Below are positions 39,393-50,525 of a DNA stretch of 64,000 nucleotides, piece after piece. The translations under genes were made by a program, and so were the position numbers. Positions within the stretch are counted from its first letter, which is position 1. The number at the start of each line of letters is the position of its first letter. The notes under the pieces were generated by a model that saw only the letters and a list, made by a program, of their open reading frames with translations, did not search any database and was not told the DNA's origin. The DNA lies in assembly GCA_030583885.1 (NCBI GenBank), contig CP129480.1, positions 3,784,714-3,848,713 on the forward strand, read 5' to 3'. Source of the stretch: Anaerolineales bacterium (GTDB lineage: Bacteria > Chloroflexota > Anaerolineae > Anaerolineales > Villigracilaceae).

Positions 39393-41093
39393 CTTCCCAG
39401 CAAACAAAAAGCGCAGGTCATTGATCGATATTGCCACCAAATTACTCACCACAATCGACACGATCGCAAGGGCCAGCCCAACGAAAATAAAACTTTTTCG
39501 CAGGGCTGGCCTATTTGCCAGTATTTGATACCCCTGCCAAAAGCCGATCACACTAAGGATCATTAAAGATGGCACAAAATCTTCCATATACCGCATTGCG
39601 GCCCAAAAAAACGTCATAAGGAATCCAAAAGCTGATAGGAACACAGCACTTAAAGTAATGGATATCCGGCTATAAAAATGTCCATCTTCCATGTTTGTGT
39701 GCGCAAGCGAGGAGAATTTTTCAAGGCGGGTTGAAAACAGAGTCAACATTGGAATTATGGAAAAAACAATAAAGGGGGCCGTATAGAGCAATCCTGTAAT
39801 CTGCTGGGATGTATACAATTCAGGCAATGGGTAAGTATGGAATACCGCTTCGTTACTTCCATTCTCCACAATAAAGAATGGGAATTGCGCTTCGAATCGA
39901 AATGGGTTGAGCAGGTAATTATATACATTCTGCATAATATATATCGGTTTGAATAAGTCTTGATGGACTTCTTGAATGTAAAATCCGGCCATTTGGTAAT
40001 ACAAACCGAATTCGGTGATGGAACCAAATCGGGCCCAATTATACCAACCCAAACTGGCCGCACAGAATAACAAGGGCGAAGCGAAGGAAAGCAGGCTTAG
40101 TCCTTTTTGAAACGGATTATCATAAGATCTTAATATCCAACATCCGACCATGGCTGTCACTACGCTGATTGGGATCAGAAGAAGAAACCTTGTACCAATA
40201 GCCAGAGCAAAAAAAGTTCCGGCGAGCAAGAGATGCAGCCTTGAGGTCTCACGGCTTAATAGTGTAAACACAATAAAAAGCCCGCCCATGAAAAAGAATT
40301 ACCCTCCGGATATGGCCGCCTCATAAATCCTAGCACCTCTATAATTATTAAGCATAAATGCAACAGGACCAACAACTCCCGTTAAAAAAATTGAGAGACC
40401 CAATATCCATTTTGGATGTTCGAAGAAAAAACGATCCCAAATGTAAACAAGGATGAAAAATTGCGCCAGAAATATTCCGCTCATAAAACCAAACACAAGT
40501 TGCAAATCGCCCACCCTGCCGCCATGAACAGATCCAATAACAAGAAGGATCAAAGCCGGGACGGGTCCCCAGTATAAATAATATCTTCCATTGTAATAAG
40601 ACATGTCGGGCAATACATCTATCCCTACCCGAGAAGATGGGTCATACGGGTTCATAAGTTCAGCCAATAACGGGTCCGGCTGGGTTGGAATGTGCAATTG
40701 TCCGAGTTGAAAACCTCTCGCCAGATTAGCATAATAACGAGTCGGCGAGACCCATTCCACCCACGTGCCTGAACTTACAAACCAGATGTAGATCACGATG
40801 ATCAGCGGAATAATTGGAAATATAAACCCATATTCGCGCAAGAAACGCAATATAAAAGCTGAACTTTGGTATTTTTCCAGCCACAACAAAAAATCATTAA
40901 ATTGATCAAGATAACGATAGAATAGTAAAGCACTCATCGTCAAGAAGATACCAATAATCAGTACAGCCATCCGTACCCTGCTCCAATTGCCTGGATTTCT
41001 ATCCAGACCAATTGCCTCAGCAAAAACTGCCACGCTCACAAAAAACAAGCCAATAGAGAATAATATCACCGGCGCGATTATCGTTTTTTTCAT
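39387..41093 (-). pseudogene. Polytopic membrane protein gene interrupted by one in-frame TAA
   Basis: Two open frames, 40299-41093 and 39387-40298, lie in the same reading frame and are separated only by TAA at 40299-40301. The upstream part ends RIYEAAISGG. The reading then continues FFFMGGLFIVF in frame and stays open to 39387, about 568 codons in all. The product has many hydrophobic segments (starting MKKTIIAPVILFSIGLFFV) and a large loop with PTRYYANLARGFQLGQLHIP. It resembles dolichyl-phosphate-mannose-type membrane glycosyltransferases, but the exact family is uncertain. It is more AT-rich than its neighbours. A CAA-to-TAA change would explain the stop. Downstream ATG 40289 could allow a separate second peptide. 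Confidence 0.75.
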
Positions 41094-41214
41094 AGGGCAA
41101 AATATACCATAAGAGAAGAGTACCAAATGGAGCACGCAACAAGGCCAATTTTCAAGGTGGTGCAATGGATGCGTAGTACAATATGTGAATATTACAAGTC
41201 ACAGGAGTTAAACT

Positions 41215-42615
41215 ATGGCAGAAAATTTTGATGTCGTTGTCATCGGCGCGGGACCTGCGGGCTACGTTGCCGCGATCCGCGCCGCGCAACTGAAGCAGAA
41301 AGTCGCGATCGTGGACAAGCAATGGATGGGCGGCGTTTGTTTGAATATCGGCTGCATCCCGTCCAAGTCCCTGCTGAAGAACGCGGAAGTGGCGCATACC
41401 CTGCGCGAACGCGGCAAGGATTTTGGCTTTTCGTTCGAGAATCTAAAACTGGATTACAGCGTGGCGGTCAAACGTTCGCGCCAGAATTCAGACCGCCTGA
41501 CCAAGGGCGTTGGTTTTCTGATGAAGAAGAACAATATCGCGGTCTTCATGGGCGAGGCGAAGTTCAAGGCAAAAGACACGCTCAATGTGACCGATCAGGA
41601 CGGCAAGGTCACCGAGCTCAAGGCGAAGAACATCATCGTCGCCACCGGCGCGAGCGCGATGGTTCCGCCTGCGTGGAAGGTGGACGGCAAAAAGGTCGTC
41701 ACCTACTGGGAGGCGATCCTTCAGGATACCCTTCCCAAGTCTGTCGTGGTCATTGGCTCCGGCGCGATCGGTGTGGAATTTTCCACGATCTGGAGCGCCT
41801 ACGGTGTGGAGGTGACCATCGTCGAAATGCTGCCGCGTATTGTCCCACTGGAAGACGAGGAAGTTTCGAAGGAACTTGAAAAGGAATTCAAGAAGCGCAA
41901 GATCACCATTATGACGGGGCATAAGGTCGAATCCGTGGAAGCCGCGAAGACGGGTGTGCGGGTCAAGGTGTCGGCGGAGGGAAAGGAAACGGTCCTGGAA
42001 GCAGCCCAGGCGTTGGTCGCGATCGGTTTCCGTCCCAATTCAAAGGGGTTGGGCCTCGAAGAAGTCGGCGTGAAGATCAACGAGCGCGGCTTTGTCGAAA
42101 TCGACGAAAAGATGCGGACCAATGTGCCCGGCATTTGGGCGGTTGGCGATGTGACAGGCAAACTCATGCTCGCGCACGTCGGCTCAACGATGGGTATTGT
42201 CGCCGCCGAACACATCGGCGGACATGAAACCGTCACACTCGATTACGAAATGATGCCGCGCGCGACCTATTCCTATCCGCAGGTCGCGTCGTTTGGCCTG
42301 ACGGAAGCACAGGCAAAGGAACGCGGCCATGAGATCAAGGTCGGGCGCTTCCCCTTCCAGCCGAACGGCAAGGCACTCGGGCTCGGCGATTACATGGGCT
42401 TCGTCAAGATCGTGGTGGATGCAAAATACGGCGAGATTTTGGGCGCGCATATGATCGGTCCCGAAGTGACCGAATTGCTCCCAGAACTGACCCTTGCCCG
42501 CATGATGGAACTCACAGCACACGAGATCGCGCGCAACGTCCACGCCCACCCCACGCTTTCCGAGGCGATCATGGAAGCGGCCCACGGGGCAGGCGGAAGT
42601 CCAATCCATATCTAG
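41215..42615 (+). CDS. lpdA: Dihydrolipoyl dehydrogenase (E3)
   Basis: A 466-residue flavoprotein. The FAD motif is VIGAGPAGYVAAIRAA and the redox-active disulfide is in GGVCLNIGCIPSKSLL. The NAD motif is VVIGSGAIGVEFSTIW, and the C-terminal interface has the His-Glu pair in HAHPTLSEAIMEAAHG. It reoxidises the dihydrolipoyl arm of 2-oxoacid dehydrogenase or glycine-cleavage complexes. E1 and E2 genes are not adjacent. An AGGAG site precedes the ATG and an intrinsic terminator follows. Confidence 0.96.
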   Translation: MAENFDVVVIGAGPAGYVAAIRAAQLKQKVAIVDKQWMGGVCLNIGCIPSKSLLKNAEVAHTLRERGKDFGFSFENLKLDYSVAVKRSRQNSDRLTKGVGFLMKKNNIAVFMGEAKFKAKDTLNVTDQDGKVTELKAKNIIVATGASAMVPPAWKVDGKKVVTYWEAILQDTLPKSVVVIGSGAIGVEFSTIWSAYGVEVTIVEMLPRIVPLEDEEVSKELEKEFKKRKITIMTGHKVESVEAAKTGVRVKVSAEGKETVLEAAQALVAIGFRPNSKGLGLEEVGVKINERGFVEIDEKMRTNVPGIWAVGDVTGKLMLAHVGSTMGIVAAEHIGGHETVTLDYEMMPRATYSYPQVASFGLTEAQAKERGHEIKVGRFPFQPNGKALGLGDYMGFVKIVVDAKYGEILGAHMIGPEVTELLPELTLARMMELTAHEIARNVHAHPTLSEAIMEAAHGAGGSPIHI

Positions 42616-42621
42616 CGAAAT

Positions 42622-42656
42622 AAAAAAGAGCGGATGCAAAACAGCGGTTCTTTTTT
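42622..42656 (+). terminator. Intrinsic terminator after lpdA
   Basis: A 10-bp stem AAAAAAGAGC/GTTCTTTTTT (one G-U pair) with a loop of about 15 nt, ending in six T and then GTTTT, 7 nt after the lpdA stop. Confidence 0.7.
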
Positions 42657-42758
42657 GTTTTATTAATTTCCTCCCCATATTTGTCTAGTCAACTTGAAAT
42701 TAAAGTTGGAGTGTGCTATTAACAATGGAAGAATAAATCCATAAGAAGGTTGTACAGT

Positions 42759-43589
42759 ATGCACCGCGAACGAGTGTCTGAAAATGTATTTTGGTTCCAA
42801 AGTGAAGTCTATGCCCAGGTGACGGCGGGCGTGATTGTGGGTCCGCAATGGGCAGTGGTGATTGATACCCTCGCCCTCCCCGAAGAGACCCTTGGTATGC
42901 GGGAATTCATCGAACAGGAATTGGGGGTACAAGTCCGCTATGTGATCAATACCCATTACCATGCCGACCACACCTGGGGCAACTGTTTCTTTCCCGGCGC
43001 AACCGTCATCGGTCATGCGAAGTGCCGTGAATATCTGATGGAAAACGGCATTCCCTCCTTGGAAAGTTCCCGCAAACAGGACCCAAACCTGCGACAGGTA
43101 AAGATCGTTCCTCCCCACCTGACATTTGCTTCCGGTGAAATGGCAATGCGAGTCGGGAAGAAGAATCTCGTCATCTCCCAGTCCTTCGGTCACAGCAATG
43201 ACGGCATTTCGGTGCTGGTGGAGGAGGACCGTGTGTTATTCGCAGGCGACGTCTTTATGCCTCTTCCCTACATCGTGGACGGTGATGCGGACGACATGCT
43301 CGCCTCGATCAAACGTATCGGGCGCATGGGGCTGGAAAACATCATCCAGGGACACGGCGATATCATCCTGCGCGGCGAAATAGACGCGGCTGTCAAAGAA
43401 AACATGAGCTATTTGAACAATATCAAAAAAGCCGTAAAATCCGCGGGAAAACGCAAGAACGTGGATGAGTATCTGGAAGCGATCACCATTGAGGACTGCG
43501 GCAAAAGCCGCGTTTATCTTGGGGGCCTGGCAGAGACTCTGCACCGCCGCAACCTGCGGGCATTGCACCGCCGGATGAACGAAAAGTAA
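42759..43589 (+). CDS. Metallo-beta-lactamase-fold hydrolase
   Basis: A 276-residue protein from ATG 42759 (MHRERVSENVFWFQSE); an in-frame TTG 9 nt upstream is less likely. Metal-binding motifs are THYHADHTWGN (HxHxDH), a His in SFGHSNDG, Asp in LFAGDVFMPLP and His in IIQGHGDIIL. It binds two metal ions. The family includes glyoxalase II-like hydrolases, lactonases and others, and the substrate cannot be set. The C-terminal 60 residues are helical and basic. Confidence 0.88.
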   Translation: MHRERVSENVFWFQSEVYAQVTAGVIVGPQWAVVIDTLALPEETLGMREFIEQELGVQVRYVINTHYHADHTWGNCFFPGATVIGHAKCREYLMENGIPSLESSRKQDPNLRQVKIVPPHLTFASGEMAMRVGKKNLVISQSFGHSNDGISVLVEEDRVLFAGDVFMPLPYIVDGDADDMLASIKRIGRMGLENIIQGHGDIILRGEIDAAVKENMSYLNNIKKAVKSAGKRKNVDEYLEAITIEDCGKSRVYLGGLAETLHRRNLRALHRRMNEK

Positions 43590-43715
43590 GATCAGTTGCA
43601 CGCCAGATTTGCTTCATGACAAAACACCGCATCATACAAGTCCCATCTTACATGATGTCATTTTCCGAGGGACCCTTCTCCGTATCCATGTTATCCGGAC
43701 GCAAACAGGAAACCA

Positions 43716-46004
43716 ATGATTGCCTTATCCGTTCTTTCCGTCTTTGGAGCAGCCCTGGCTGTCTCGTTATTTTTCCGTCGAGGACATAGCCTGGCGGGAT
43801 GGCTAATCGCGCTGCTCCCATTCAGCCTGACCGTGTACTACACAAGCCTGTTACCGCGCACCGCGTCTGACGGGCCTGAATCCTTTGCTTATGACTGGGC
43901 TTCCGAGTTCGGCGCCCGTTTCTCGTTTCGCGCAGACGGATTGAGCCTGTTATTTGCCCTGTTAATCAGCGGCATCGGCACGCTGGTTGTCATCTACGCA
44001 GGCAGTTATCTAAAGAAAAATAAAAATCTGGGAAGATTCTATGCCTGGCTGTTGATCTTCATGGGAGCCATGCTCGGTGTGGCACTTTCAGATAACCTGC
44101 TGCTCCTGTTCATATTTTGGGAATTAACAAGTTTCAGCTCCTTCATTCTGATCGGCTTCGAGCATGAAAAGGAAACCGCGCGTGCATCTGCTTTGCAAGC
44201 CCTGCTGGTGACCGGTGGCGGCGGACTGGCAATGCTGGCCGGCTTCCTACTGCTGGGACAGGCAGGCGGCACATTCGAACTTTCCGCGCTTCTCTCCCAG
44301 GGGACTGAGGTTCAAGCCAGCCCGCTATATTTATCGGCGCTGATTCTAATTTTGCTGGGCGCATTCACCAAGTCCGCGCAATTCCCCTTCCACTTCTGGC
44401 TGCCCAATGCCATGGAGGCGCCGACCCCGGTCAGCGCATACCTGCATTCCGCAACCATGGTCAAGGCGGGCATCTATTTGCTGGCACGCTTGAACCCTGT
44501 ACTGGGCGGAAGCGACGTATGGATGTACGCCGTTGGCGGCATTGGAATGACCACCATGCTCGTCGGTGGGTATCTCTCGATCCTGCAAACCGACCTGAAA
44601 CGATTACTGGCCTACTCCACACTCAGCGCGCTGGGGACATTGACCATGCTGATCGGCCTGGGTACGCCACTGGCTCTCAAAGCGGCCATGGTCCTGCTGC
44701 TGGCACATGCATTATATAAAGGTGCAATGTTCCTCGTTGCCGGCATTTTGGACCACGAAACCGGCACACGCGATGTGACCAAACTCGGCGGACTGTTGCG
44801 CGCAATGCCCGTTACCGGAGCAGCGGCGGGAGTGACGGCCTTGTCCATGGCGGGCCTACCGCCTTTATTCGGTTTTATCTCAAAGGAACTTGTCTACGAA
44901 GTGGGTCTCGAATTCAACTGGTGGCTGATGGCTGCGATCCTGTGGATGGGATTGTTCACAGTATTCGTCGCCTGGGTTGTGGGAGCGGGTCCATTCCTTG
45001 GAAAACAGACGGATACACCGAAGAAGCCGCATGAGGCGCCGTTCAGTATGTGGATCGGACCCGTGCTGCTGGCAGGCCTGAGCCTGCTCGCGGGCGTCTT
45101 CCCCGGTGCGGTAGGCAGTGCCTTGATCTCCTCGGCAGTTTCCAGCGTCGCAGGTGAAGCGGTCAAGGTCAAACTGGCGCTGTGGCATGGGATCAATCCA
45201 GCGTTTCTGTTGAGCATTGGCACGGTCATTGCGGGCATCGGGTTGTTTGCTGTCAGAGATCCCCTGCGCAGTGCATTGAGTAAAATAAAATGGAAATGGG
45301 GTCCTGCATATTTCTATACACGCGCGCTCGATGGAATGAATTCCCTGGCCCTGTCCCAAACGCGTTTTTTCCAAAGCGGCTACCTGCGTTATTACCTGCT
45401 TATTATTGTGTCCACTGTAGTGGCAGGCGCTGGATATGCGCTCTTTCGCACGAATGGACTGCGCCTGCCGGCAGCCACATTGGATATTCGCTTTTATGAA
45501 CTGGCTTTGGCGCTCCTGATTCTTGGGGCAGCGCTGGCGGCTGTTGTATCGCCATCGCGTCTGGGCGCAATTGCGGCGTTGGGCGCGGCAGGGTACGGTG
45601 TAGCGCTGATCTTTTTGCTATTCGGCGCGCCGGACCTGGCAATGACACAGTTCGCCATCGAATCCTTAACCGTCATTCTCTTTGTGCTGGCCTTCTATCA
45701 TTTGCCAAAATTCCAAAAACTCAGCCCGAAGTCATCGCGGCTGCGTGATGCTGTCATAGCCCTGCTGGCCGGCGGATTAATGACAGCCCTGGTGTTGTTT
45801 GCGGTAAGTGTTGAGATTTCGCCGTCCATCTCCCGCTATTTCGTGGAAAACTCAGTGCCGTTGGCGCATGGGCGCAATATCGTCAACGTGATCCTGGTGG
45901 ATTTCCGCGGTCTGGATACGATGGGAGAGATCACCGTATTGGGGGTGGCCGGCATCGGGGTATACGCCCTGCTCAAACTTCGCAAAGGGAAAGGGCATGA
46001 ATGA
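43716..46004 (+). CDS. mrpA: Na+/H+ antiporter subunit MrpA
   Basis: A 762-residue membrane protein with about 20 helices. The N-terminal 500 residues are NuoL-like with the proton-channel motif region [20 protein letters not shown], the conserved Lys-containing helices, and SKELVYE. The C-terminal part carries the MrpA-specific MbhD/E-like segment, with [14 protein letters not shown] and [21 protein letters not shown]. It is the largest subunit of the multi-protein cation/proton antiporter that exports Na+ and controls cytoplasmic pH. It is first of seven mrp genes and overlaps mrpB by 4 nt. Confidence 0.95.
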   Translation: MIALSVLSVFGAALAVSLFFRRGHSLAGWLIALLPFSLTVYYTSLLPRTASDGPESFAYDWASEFGARFSFRADGLSLLFALLISGIGTLVVIYAGSYLKKNKNLGRFYAWLLIFMGAMLGVALSDNLLLLFIFWELTSFSSFILIGFEHEKETARASALQALLVTGGGGLAMLAGFLLLGQAGGTFELSALLSQGTEVQASPLYLSALILILLGAFTKSAQFPFHFWLPNAMEAPTPVSAYLHSATMVKAGIYLLARLNPVLGGSDVWMYAVGGIGMTTMLVGGYLSILQTDLKRLLAYSTLSALGTLTMLIGLGTPLALKAAMVLLLAHALYKGAMFLVAGILDHETGTRDVTKLGGLLRAMPVTGAAAGVTALSMAGLPPLFGFISKELVYEVGLEFNWWLMAAILWMGLFTVFVAWVVGAGPFLGKQTDTPKKPHEAPFSMWIGPVLLAGLSLLAGVFPGAVGSALISSAVSSVAGEAVKVKLALWHGINPAFLLSIGTVIAGIGLFAVRDPLRSALSKIKWKWGPAYFYTRALDGMNSLALSQTRFFQSGYLRYYLLIIVSTVVAGAGYALFRTNGLRLPAATLDIRFYELALALLILGAALAAVVSPSRLGAIAALGAAGYGVALIFLLFGAPDLAMTQFAIESLTVILFVLAFYHLPKFQKLSPKSSRLRDAVIALLAGGLMTALVLFAVSVEISPSISRYFVENSVPLAHGRNIVNVILVDFRGLDTMGEITVLGVAGIGVYALLKLRKGKGHE

Positions 46005-46423
46005 TGAAAACTGACTCCCTGATCCTGCGCACGATGGTTCGATATCTCTTCCCGCTTCTGCTCCTGTTTTCGATCTTTATTTTCCTGCGTGGACACAACG
46101 AACCGGGCGGTGGTTTTATCGCCGGTCTCGTGGCATCCGCCGCGTTCGCGCTTTTTTCGATTGCCTGCAGTTCAAGAGAATCTCGTGAGGTGCTGGGAGT
46201 TGACACGCGCCTGCTGATCGGCGTCGGGCTGTTGATCGCCCTGCTCAGCGGGTTGATCGGCGTTCTGGCGGGCCAGCCATTTCTGCGCGGGATGTGGACG
46301 TATCTGCCCATTCCGGGCGTCAAGATCGAAATCGGCACACCCCTGCTCTTCGATACTGGCGTGTTCCTGGCGGTGGTGGGAGTGACACTGACCATTATCT
46401 TCGCGCTGGAAGAGGTGGAGTAG
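46001..46423 (+). CDS. mrpB: Na+/H+ antiporter subunit MrpB
   Basis: A 140-residue protein with four predicted helices and the MnhB signature [20 protein letters not shown]. The ATG overlaps the mrpA stop (ATGA), with a second ATG right after it. It is an integral part of the Mrp complex, next to MrpA. Confidence 0.95.
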   Translation: MMKTDSLILRTMVRYLFPLLLLFSIFIFLRGHNEPGGGFIAGLVASAAFALFSIACSSRESREVLGVDTRLLIGVGLLIALLSGLIGVLAGQPFLRGMWTYLPIPGVKIEIGTPLLFDTGVFLAVVGVTLTIIFALEEVE

Positions 46424-46424
46424 C

Positions 46425-46772
46425 ATGGAGATCGTTCTTGCCATCGTCATCGGCGGGTTATACGCTGCTGGAATTTACATGATGCTTCGCCGCAGTCTCG
46501 TTAAACTTCTGATCGGGCTGGGCCTGCTCAGCTATGCGGCAAACCTGTTGATCTTTACCGCTGCAAGATTGACGCGCGCCAATTCCCCGGTCATCTCTGA
46601 AGGCGAAACTGCTCTGGCGCTGCCCTACGCCGACCCACTTCCGCAGGCGTTGATCCTGACAGCCATTGTGATCGGTTTCGGTGTTACGGCGTTTGCGCTG
46701 GCACTTTCATACCGGGCGTATAAATCCGTTGGGACGGATGATCTGGACAAAATGAAGGGCACCGATACATGA
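46425..46772 (+). CDS. mrpC: Na+/H+ antiporter subunit MrpC
   Basis: A 115-residue NuoK-like protein with three helices. It shows [20 protein letters not shown], the conserved Pro-rich [19 protein letters not shown], and a C-terminal [15 protein letters not shown]. It starts 1 nt after mrpB and overlaps mrpD by 4 nt. Confidence 0.95.
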   Translation: MEIVLAIVIGGLYAAGIYMMLRRSLVKLLIGLGLLSYAANLLIFTAARLTRANSPVISEGETALALPYADPLPQALILTAIVIGFGVTAFALALSYRAYKSVGTDDLDKMKGTDT

Positions 46773-48286
46773 ATCTGCTCCTGCCATTTCCCATCATCAT
46801 TTCCATGCTTACGGGCATCACTGCGCTGCTCACATATCGATCACGGACGGCGCAGCGCTGGTTAAGCGTGATCGGCTCTGCCGCTCTGCTGGGTTCGACA
46901 ATCTGGCTGTTGGTTGAAGTGGAACGGAACGGCATCCGCGCCACGCAGATCGGGGGCTGGCCTGCTCCGTACGGCATCACACTGGTGGCGGATCTTTTCA
47001 GCGCCATCATGCTGGTGCTGACGGGGGTCATCGGCTTCACTGTGGCAGTCTTCTCGCTGGCAACCACCGATCCTGCGCACGAAACCCATGGCTTCCATCC
47101 GTTATATCACTTCCTGCTCATGGGCGTGTGCGGCGCATTCCTAACCGGCGACCTGTTCAACCTGTACGTCTGGTTCGAGGTCATGCTAATGGCGTCCTTT
47201 GTCCTGCTCGCGCTGGGCGGTGAACGCGGTCAATTGGAGGGCGCGATCAAATATGTCACGTTGAACCTCGTGGCTTCCGCCATCTTCCTTGCCGCCATCG
47301 GTTTATTATATGGTCTGGCTGGCACCCTGAACATGGCAGACCTGGCGGATAAATTTTCGAATGAACTCAGCAAGGATGAATCGGGGTTGATCACCACCCT
47401 GGCGATCCTGTTTCTGGTCGCATTTGGGATTAAAGCCGCCATCTTTCCGTTGTTTTTCTGGCTGCCCGCCTCGTATCACACCCCGCCGGTGGCTGTTTCT
47501 GCCCTATTCTCCGGACTCTTAACCAAGGTTGGTGTGTACGCGATCATCCGCGTATTCACCTTGATCTTCATCCAGGAGACCGGCTTCACGCACACCCTGA
47601 TCCTGTTCATTGCAGGCCTGACAATGATTACCGGCGTGCTGGGCGCGGTCGCGCAATACGACATGCGCCGCCTGCTTTCCTTCCACATTATCAGCCAGAT
47701 CGGTTATCTCTTGATGGGGTTGGGATTATTCACAGTGTCGGGGCTGGCTTCGGCTGTGTTTTTTACATTCCACGTCTCGATTGCCAAGACCGCGCTATTT
47801 TTTGTCAGCGGCGCATTACACCACCTGTATGGAACTTTCGACCTGAAAAAGCTGGGCGGCGCATATCAAAATCTGCCGGTGCTGGCAACACTCTTTCTGA
47901 TCTCATCTCTCGCATTGGCTGGCCTGCCGCCCCTCTCCGGCTTCTTTGCAAAACTCGGCCTGATACAGGCCGGCCTTGCACAGGAGAGCTATGGAATCGT
48001 TGCGACCGCGCTCGGCGTCAGCATCCTGACCCTCTTTTCCATGATCAAAATATGGAATGAGGCATTTTGGAAGCCCTTGGCGAAAAGCGACGAGATCACC
48101 GAACCTGCCAGACTTGCCGGCGGTGGAACATGGACGATTCTCATCGCTTCCATCGCGATGCTGGCAGCGGTTACACTGATCATGGGTCTGGGCGCATCCC
48201 CGATATTTGCCCTGGCGTTAAGGGCGGGTGAGCAATTGATGAATCCCACCGCCTATATTCAGGCTGTCATGGAGGCTGTAAAATGA
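46769..48286 (+). CDS. mrpD: Na+/H+ antiporter subunit MrpD
   Basis: A 505-residue NuoN/NuoM-like membrane protein with about 14 helices. Typical channel residues lie in [15 protein letters not shown] (Glu of helix 5), [20 protein letters not shown] (Lys) and the downstream [18 protein letters not shown]. It is the second ion-translocating antiporter-like subunit of Mrp. Overlaps of 4 nt on both sides indicate coupled translation. Confidence 0.96.
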   Translation: MNLLLPFPIIISMLTGITALLTYRSRTAQRWLSVIGSAALLGSTIWLLVEVERNGIRATQIGGWPAPYGITLVADLFSAIMLVLTGVIGFTVAVFSLATTDPAHETHGFHPLYHFLLMGVCGAFLTGDLFNLYVWFEVMLMASFVLLALGGERGQLEGAIKYVTLNLVASAIFLAAIGLLYGLAGTLNMADLADKFSNELSKDESGLITTLAILFLVAFGIKAAIFPLFFWLPASYHTPPVAVSALFSGLLTKVGVYAIIRVFTLIFIQETGFTHTLILFIAGLTMITGVLGAVAQYDMRRLLSFHIISQIGYLLMGLGLFTVSGLASAVFFTFHVSIAKTALFFVSGALHHLYGTFDLKKLGGAYQNLPVLATLFLISSLALAGLPPLSGFFAKLGLIQAGLAQESYGIVATALGVSILTLFSMIKIWNEAFWKPLAKSDEITEPARLAGGGTWTILIASIAMLAAVTLIMGLGASPIFALALRAGEQLMNPTAYIQAVMEAVK

Positions 48287-48771
48287 ATTACACCCTATTG
48301 AATATTGTCCTGGCGCTGACCTGGGCAATGCTTAACGGTGAAATTAATCCGGTCAATTTAATCGTCGGATTTGTAATCGGCTATCTCATTCTCTTCACCG
48401 CCCGCCGCGCGCTCGGGCCATCGCCGTATTTCGGCAGGGTATGGAAGGCGATCCGTTTCGCAATCTACTTTTTTGGGGAACTCTTTCGCGCCAATTTCAA
48501 ACTGGCATATGATGTGCTGACACCGCACATGAATCTTATGAAACCGCGCATCATCTCCGTACCGCTCGATGTGACCACCGATGCCCAAATCACAGCACTT
48601 GCAAATCTTATCTCGCTGACCCCGGGTACCCTCAGCCTGGATGTGTCATCAGACAGGCGGGTGCTTTACATACACTTCATGTATGCGGAAGACGCAGACA
48701 CCGCACGGCGCGAAATAAAAAACGGGATGGAACGCTGGGTTCGGGACCTGTCCTCGAAGGAAAAGGAATGA
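48283..48771 (+). CDS. mrpE: Na+/H+ antiporter subunit MrpE
   Basis: A 162-residue protein with two or three N-terminal helices and a cytoplasmic domain. It has [34 protein letters not shown] and the family-typical [14 protein letters not shown]-like run. The ATG overlaps the mrpD stop. Confidence 0.94.
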   Translation: MNYTLLNIVLALTWAMLNGEINPVNLIVGFVIGYLILFTARRALGPSPYFGRVWKAIRFAIYFFGELFRANFKLAYDVLTPHMNLMKPRIISVPLDVTTDAQITALANLISLTPGTLSLDVSSDRRVLYIHFMYAEDADTARREIKNGMERWVRDLSSKEKE

Positions 48772-48778
48772 TTTGCCT

Positions 48779-49051
48779 ATGAACCTGAACATGGTGTCAT
48801 ACGGTTTGTTGATCCTCGCCTTCCTGCTCGCCTTCCTCAGGATGATCCGAGACCCCAACCGAAACCACCGCATCATGGCGCTGGACCGCGTTGTGGCGCT
48901 CGACCTGATGGCAACCCTGTCCATTGGTTTCATGACTTTATACGCCATTGAAACCGGGAAAACCCTCTTCCTGGATGTGGCCATGGTGCTGGCGTTGATC
49001 GCCTTCCTCGGCACGGTGGCATTTGCGCGCTATCTTGAAAAGGGAAGGTAG
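48779..49051 (+). CDS. mrpF: Na+/H+ antiporter subunit MrpF
   Basis: A 90-residue protein with three helices, started at ATG 48779 in preference to an in-frame TTG two codons upstream. The signature MIRDPNRNHRIMALDRVVAL and the LDVAMVLALIAFLGTVAFA helix are diagnostic of MrpF/PhaF. Confidence 0.94.
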   Translation: MNLNMVSYGLLILAFLLAFLRMIRDPNRNHRIMALDRVVALDLMATLSIGFMTLYAIETGKTLFLDVAMVLALIAFLGTVAFARYLEKGR

Positions 49052-49055
49052 AAAC

Positions 49056-49457
49056 ATGCTTTCGCAAATCCTGACGTTAATCGGCGCCTTTTTCATGTTT
49101 GTGGCGGCTTTGGGGGTGTACCGTATGCCGGACCTGTACATGCGCCTGCACGCGAATACGAAATCCGCAACCTTTGGAGTGGGTTTTTTACTGCTCGGCG
49201 CCGCCACCCATTTTTCGGATTTTGGCATCAGCATCAGCGCACGCGCACTGGCGATCATGCTCTTCCTCTTTGCCACAGCGCCGGTTGCCGCACATATGAT
49301 CGGGCGTGCAGCGTACATTGCAAAAGCGCCTCTCTGGGAGGGGACATTGAGCGACGATTTGAAGGAACAATACGACCCTAAAACTCACGAACTGGCCGCA
49401 CAGGCGGAGCTCCAAAAATCTAAAACAAAAAAACATGGAGATAAACGAACCAAATGA
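49056..49457 (+). CDS. mrpG: Na+/H+ antiporter subunit MrpG
   Basis: A 133-residue protein from ATG 49056 (MLSQILTLIGAFFMF). It has three helices and the MnhG motif GVYRMPDLYMRLHANTKSAT, then ATAPVAAHMIGRAAY. A basic Lys-rich tail ends the protein. The last codons overlap the next antiporter gene by 4 nt (ATGA), extending the mrp operon. Confidence 0.94.
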   Translation: MLSQILTLIGAFFMFVAALGVYRMPDLYMRLHANTKSATFGVGFLLLGAATHFSDFGISISARALAIMLFLFATAPVAAHMIGRAAYIAKAPLWEGTLSDDLKEQYDPKTHELAAQAELQKSKTKKHGDKRTK

Positions 49458-50377
49458 GTTACGTCATCGACTCGATCATCATCATCGCTACAATTTTGGG
49501 GCTATGGTGGGGCGCGGTCTGGGTGGTGGAAGCCGCCTCCCGCATCGCCAAGCGTCTGGGGGTTTCCGAATTAATCATCGGCTTGACGGTGGTCGCCATG
49601 GGGACCTCCGCCCCGGAGTTCGCCGTCACTGTGGGGGCCGCCTTGAAGGGACAGGGTGATATTTCCATCGGGAATGTGGTTGGATCCAACATCTTCAACC
49701 TCGGTTTTATCCTTGGCGGCGTGGCGCTGGTGCGCGCCATCACCACCACCCGCTCGCTTGTCTATCGTGACGGCATCGTGATGATCGGCATTACCTTCCT
49801 GCTGTTATTCTTCCTAAGGGACCTGACATTGGAACGCTGGGAGGGAGTTGTCCTGTTTCTGCTCCTCTTTATATATATCGGGTATTTGATCTACAGCCGC
49901 GAACCGGCAGGAGAGGAACTGCCCGAGGGTGACTTCCAATGGATGGACATCCCCCGCCTGCTGGCGGGGCTGACGCTGATCGTGACAAGCGGACACTATT
50001 TGGTCGAATCAGCCTCCAGTCTGGCACGTGCTTTCGGCGTATCGGAATGGGTGATCGGCGTGACCATCGTCGCCGCCGGCACATCCGCACCTGAACTGGT
50101 GACATCCCTCATCGCCGTCCTGCGCGGACATTATGGCATCTCCGCGGGCAACCTGATCGGCAGTGACATCTTCAACCTGCTGGGTGTGCTGGGGCTGGCT
50201 GCGATCTTAAGGCCCATGAGCATTGACCCGAGCGCCTACTCAAGCCTGTACATGCTCTCGGGCATGGTTATTCTGGTGGTGATCATGATGCGCACTGGCT
50301 GGAAGATCTCCCGCTGGGAGGGCGGACTGCTGGTCCTGATCAACATCATCCGCTGGGTCGTGGATTTCCAGCGGTAG
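49454..50377 (+). CDS. CaCA-family calcium/sodium exchanger (YrbG type)
   Basis: A 307-residue membrane protein with about ten helices. It carries the two inverted alpha repeats: VAMGTSAPEFAVTVGAAL with GNVVGSNIFNLGFILG, and AAGTSAPELVTSLIAVL with GNLIGSDIFNLLGVLG. These helices form the ion-exchange site with paired Glu residues. It exchanges Ca2+ (or K+) against Na+ or H+. Its start overlaps mrpG, so Na+/H+ and cation exchange are co-expressed; the Na+ gradient made by Mrp could drive this exchanger. Confidence 0.93.
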   Translation: MSYVIDSIIIIATILGLWWGAVWVVEAASRIAKRLGVSELIIGLTVVAMGTSAPEFAVTVGAALKGQGDISIGNVVGSNIFNLGFILGGVALVRAITTTRSLVYRDGIVMIGITFLLLFFLRDLTLERWEGVVLFLLLFIYIGYLIYSREPAGEELPEGDFQWMDIPRLLAGLTLIVTSGHYLVESASSLARAFGVSEWVIGVTIVAAGTSAPELVTSLIAVLRGHYGISAGNLIGSDIFNLLGVLGLAAILRPMSIDPSAYSSLYMLSGMVILVVIMMRTGWKISRWEGGLLVLINIIRWVVDFQR

Positions 50378-50525
50378 GATTAAATTCAATACAAATAGGT
50401 CGTCGGAGACTGCCGTCACCGCCAATAAATAGAGAGCTCCAAATCCCCGGCAGCATGCCATGAGGTGACGGTCATTTTCCATTTGATCTGTCACCTCTTG
50501 CGCTTTATCACATCGAATACTTAAT

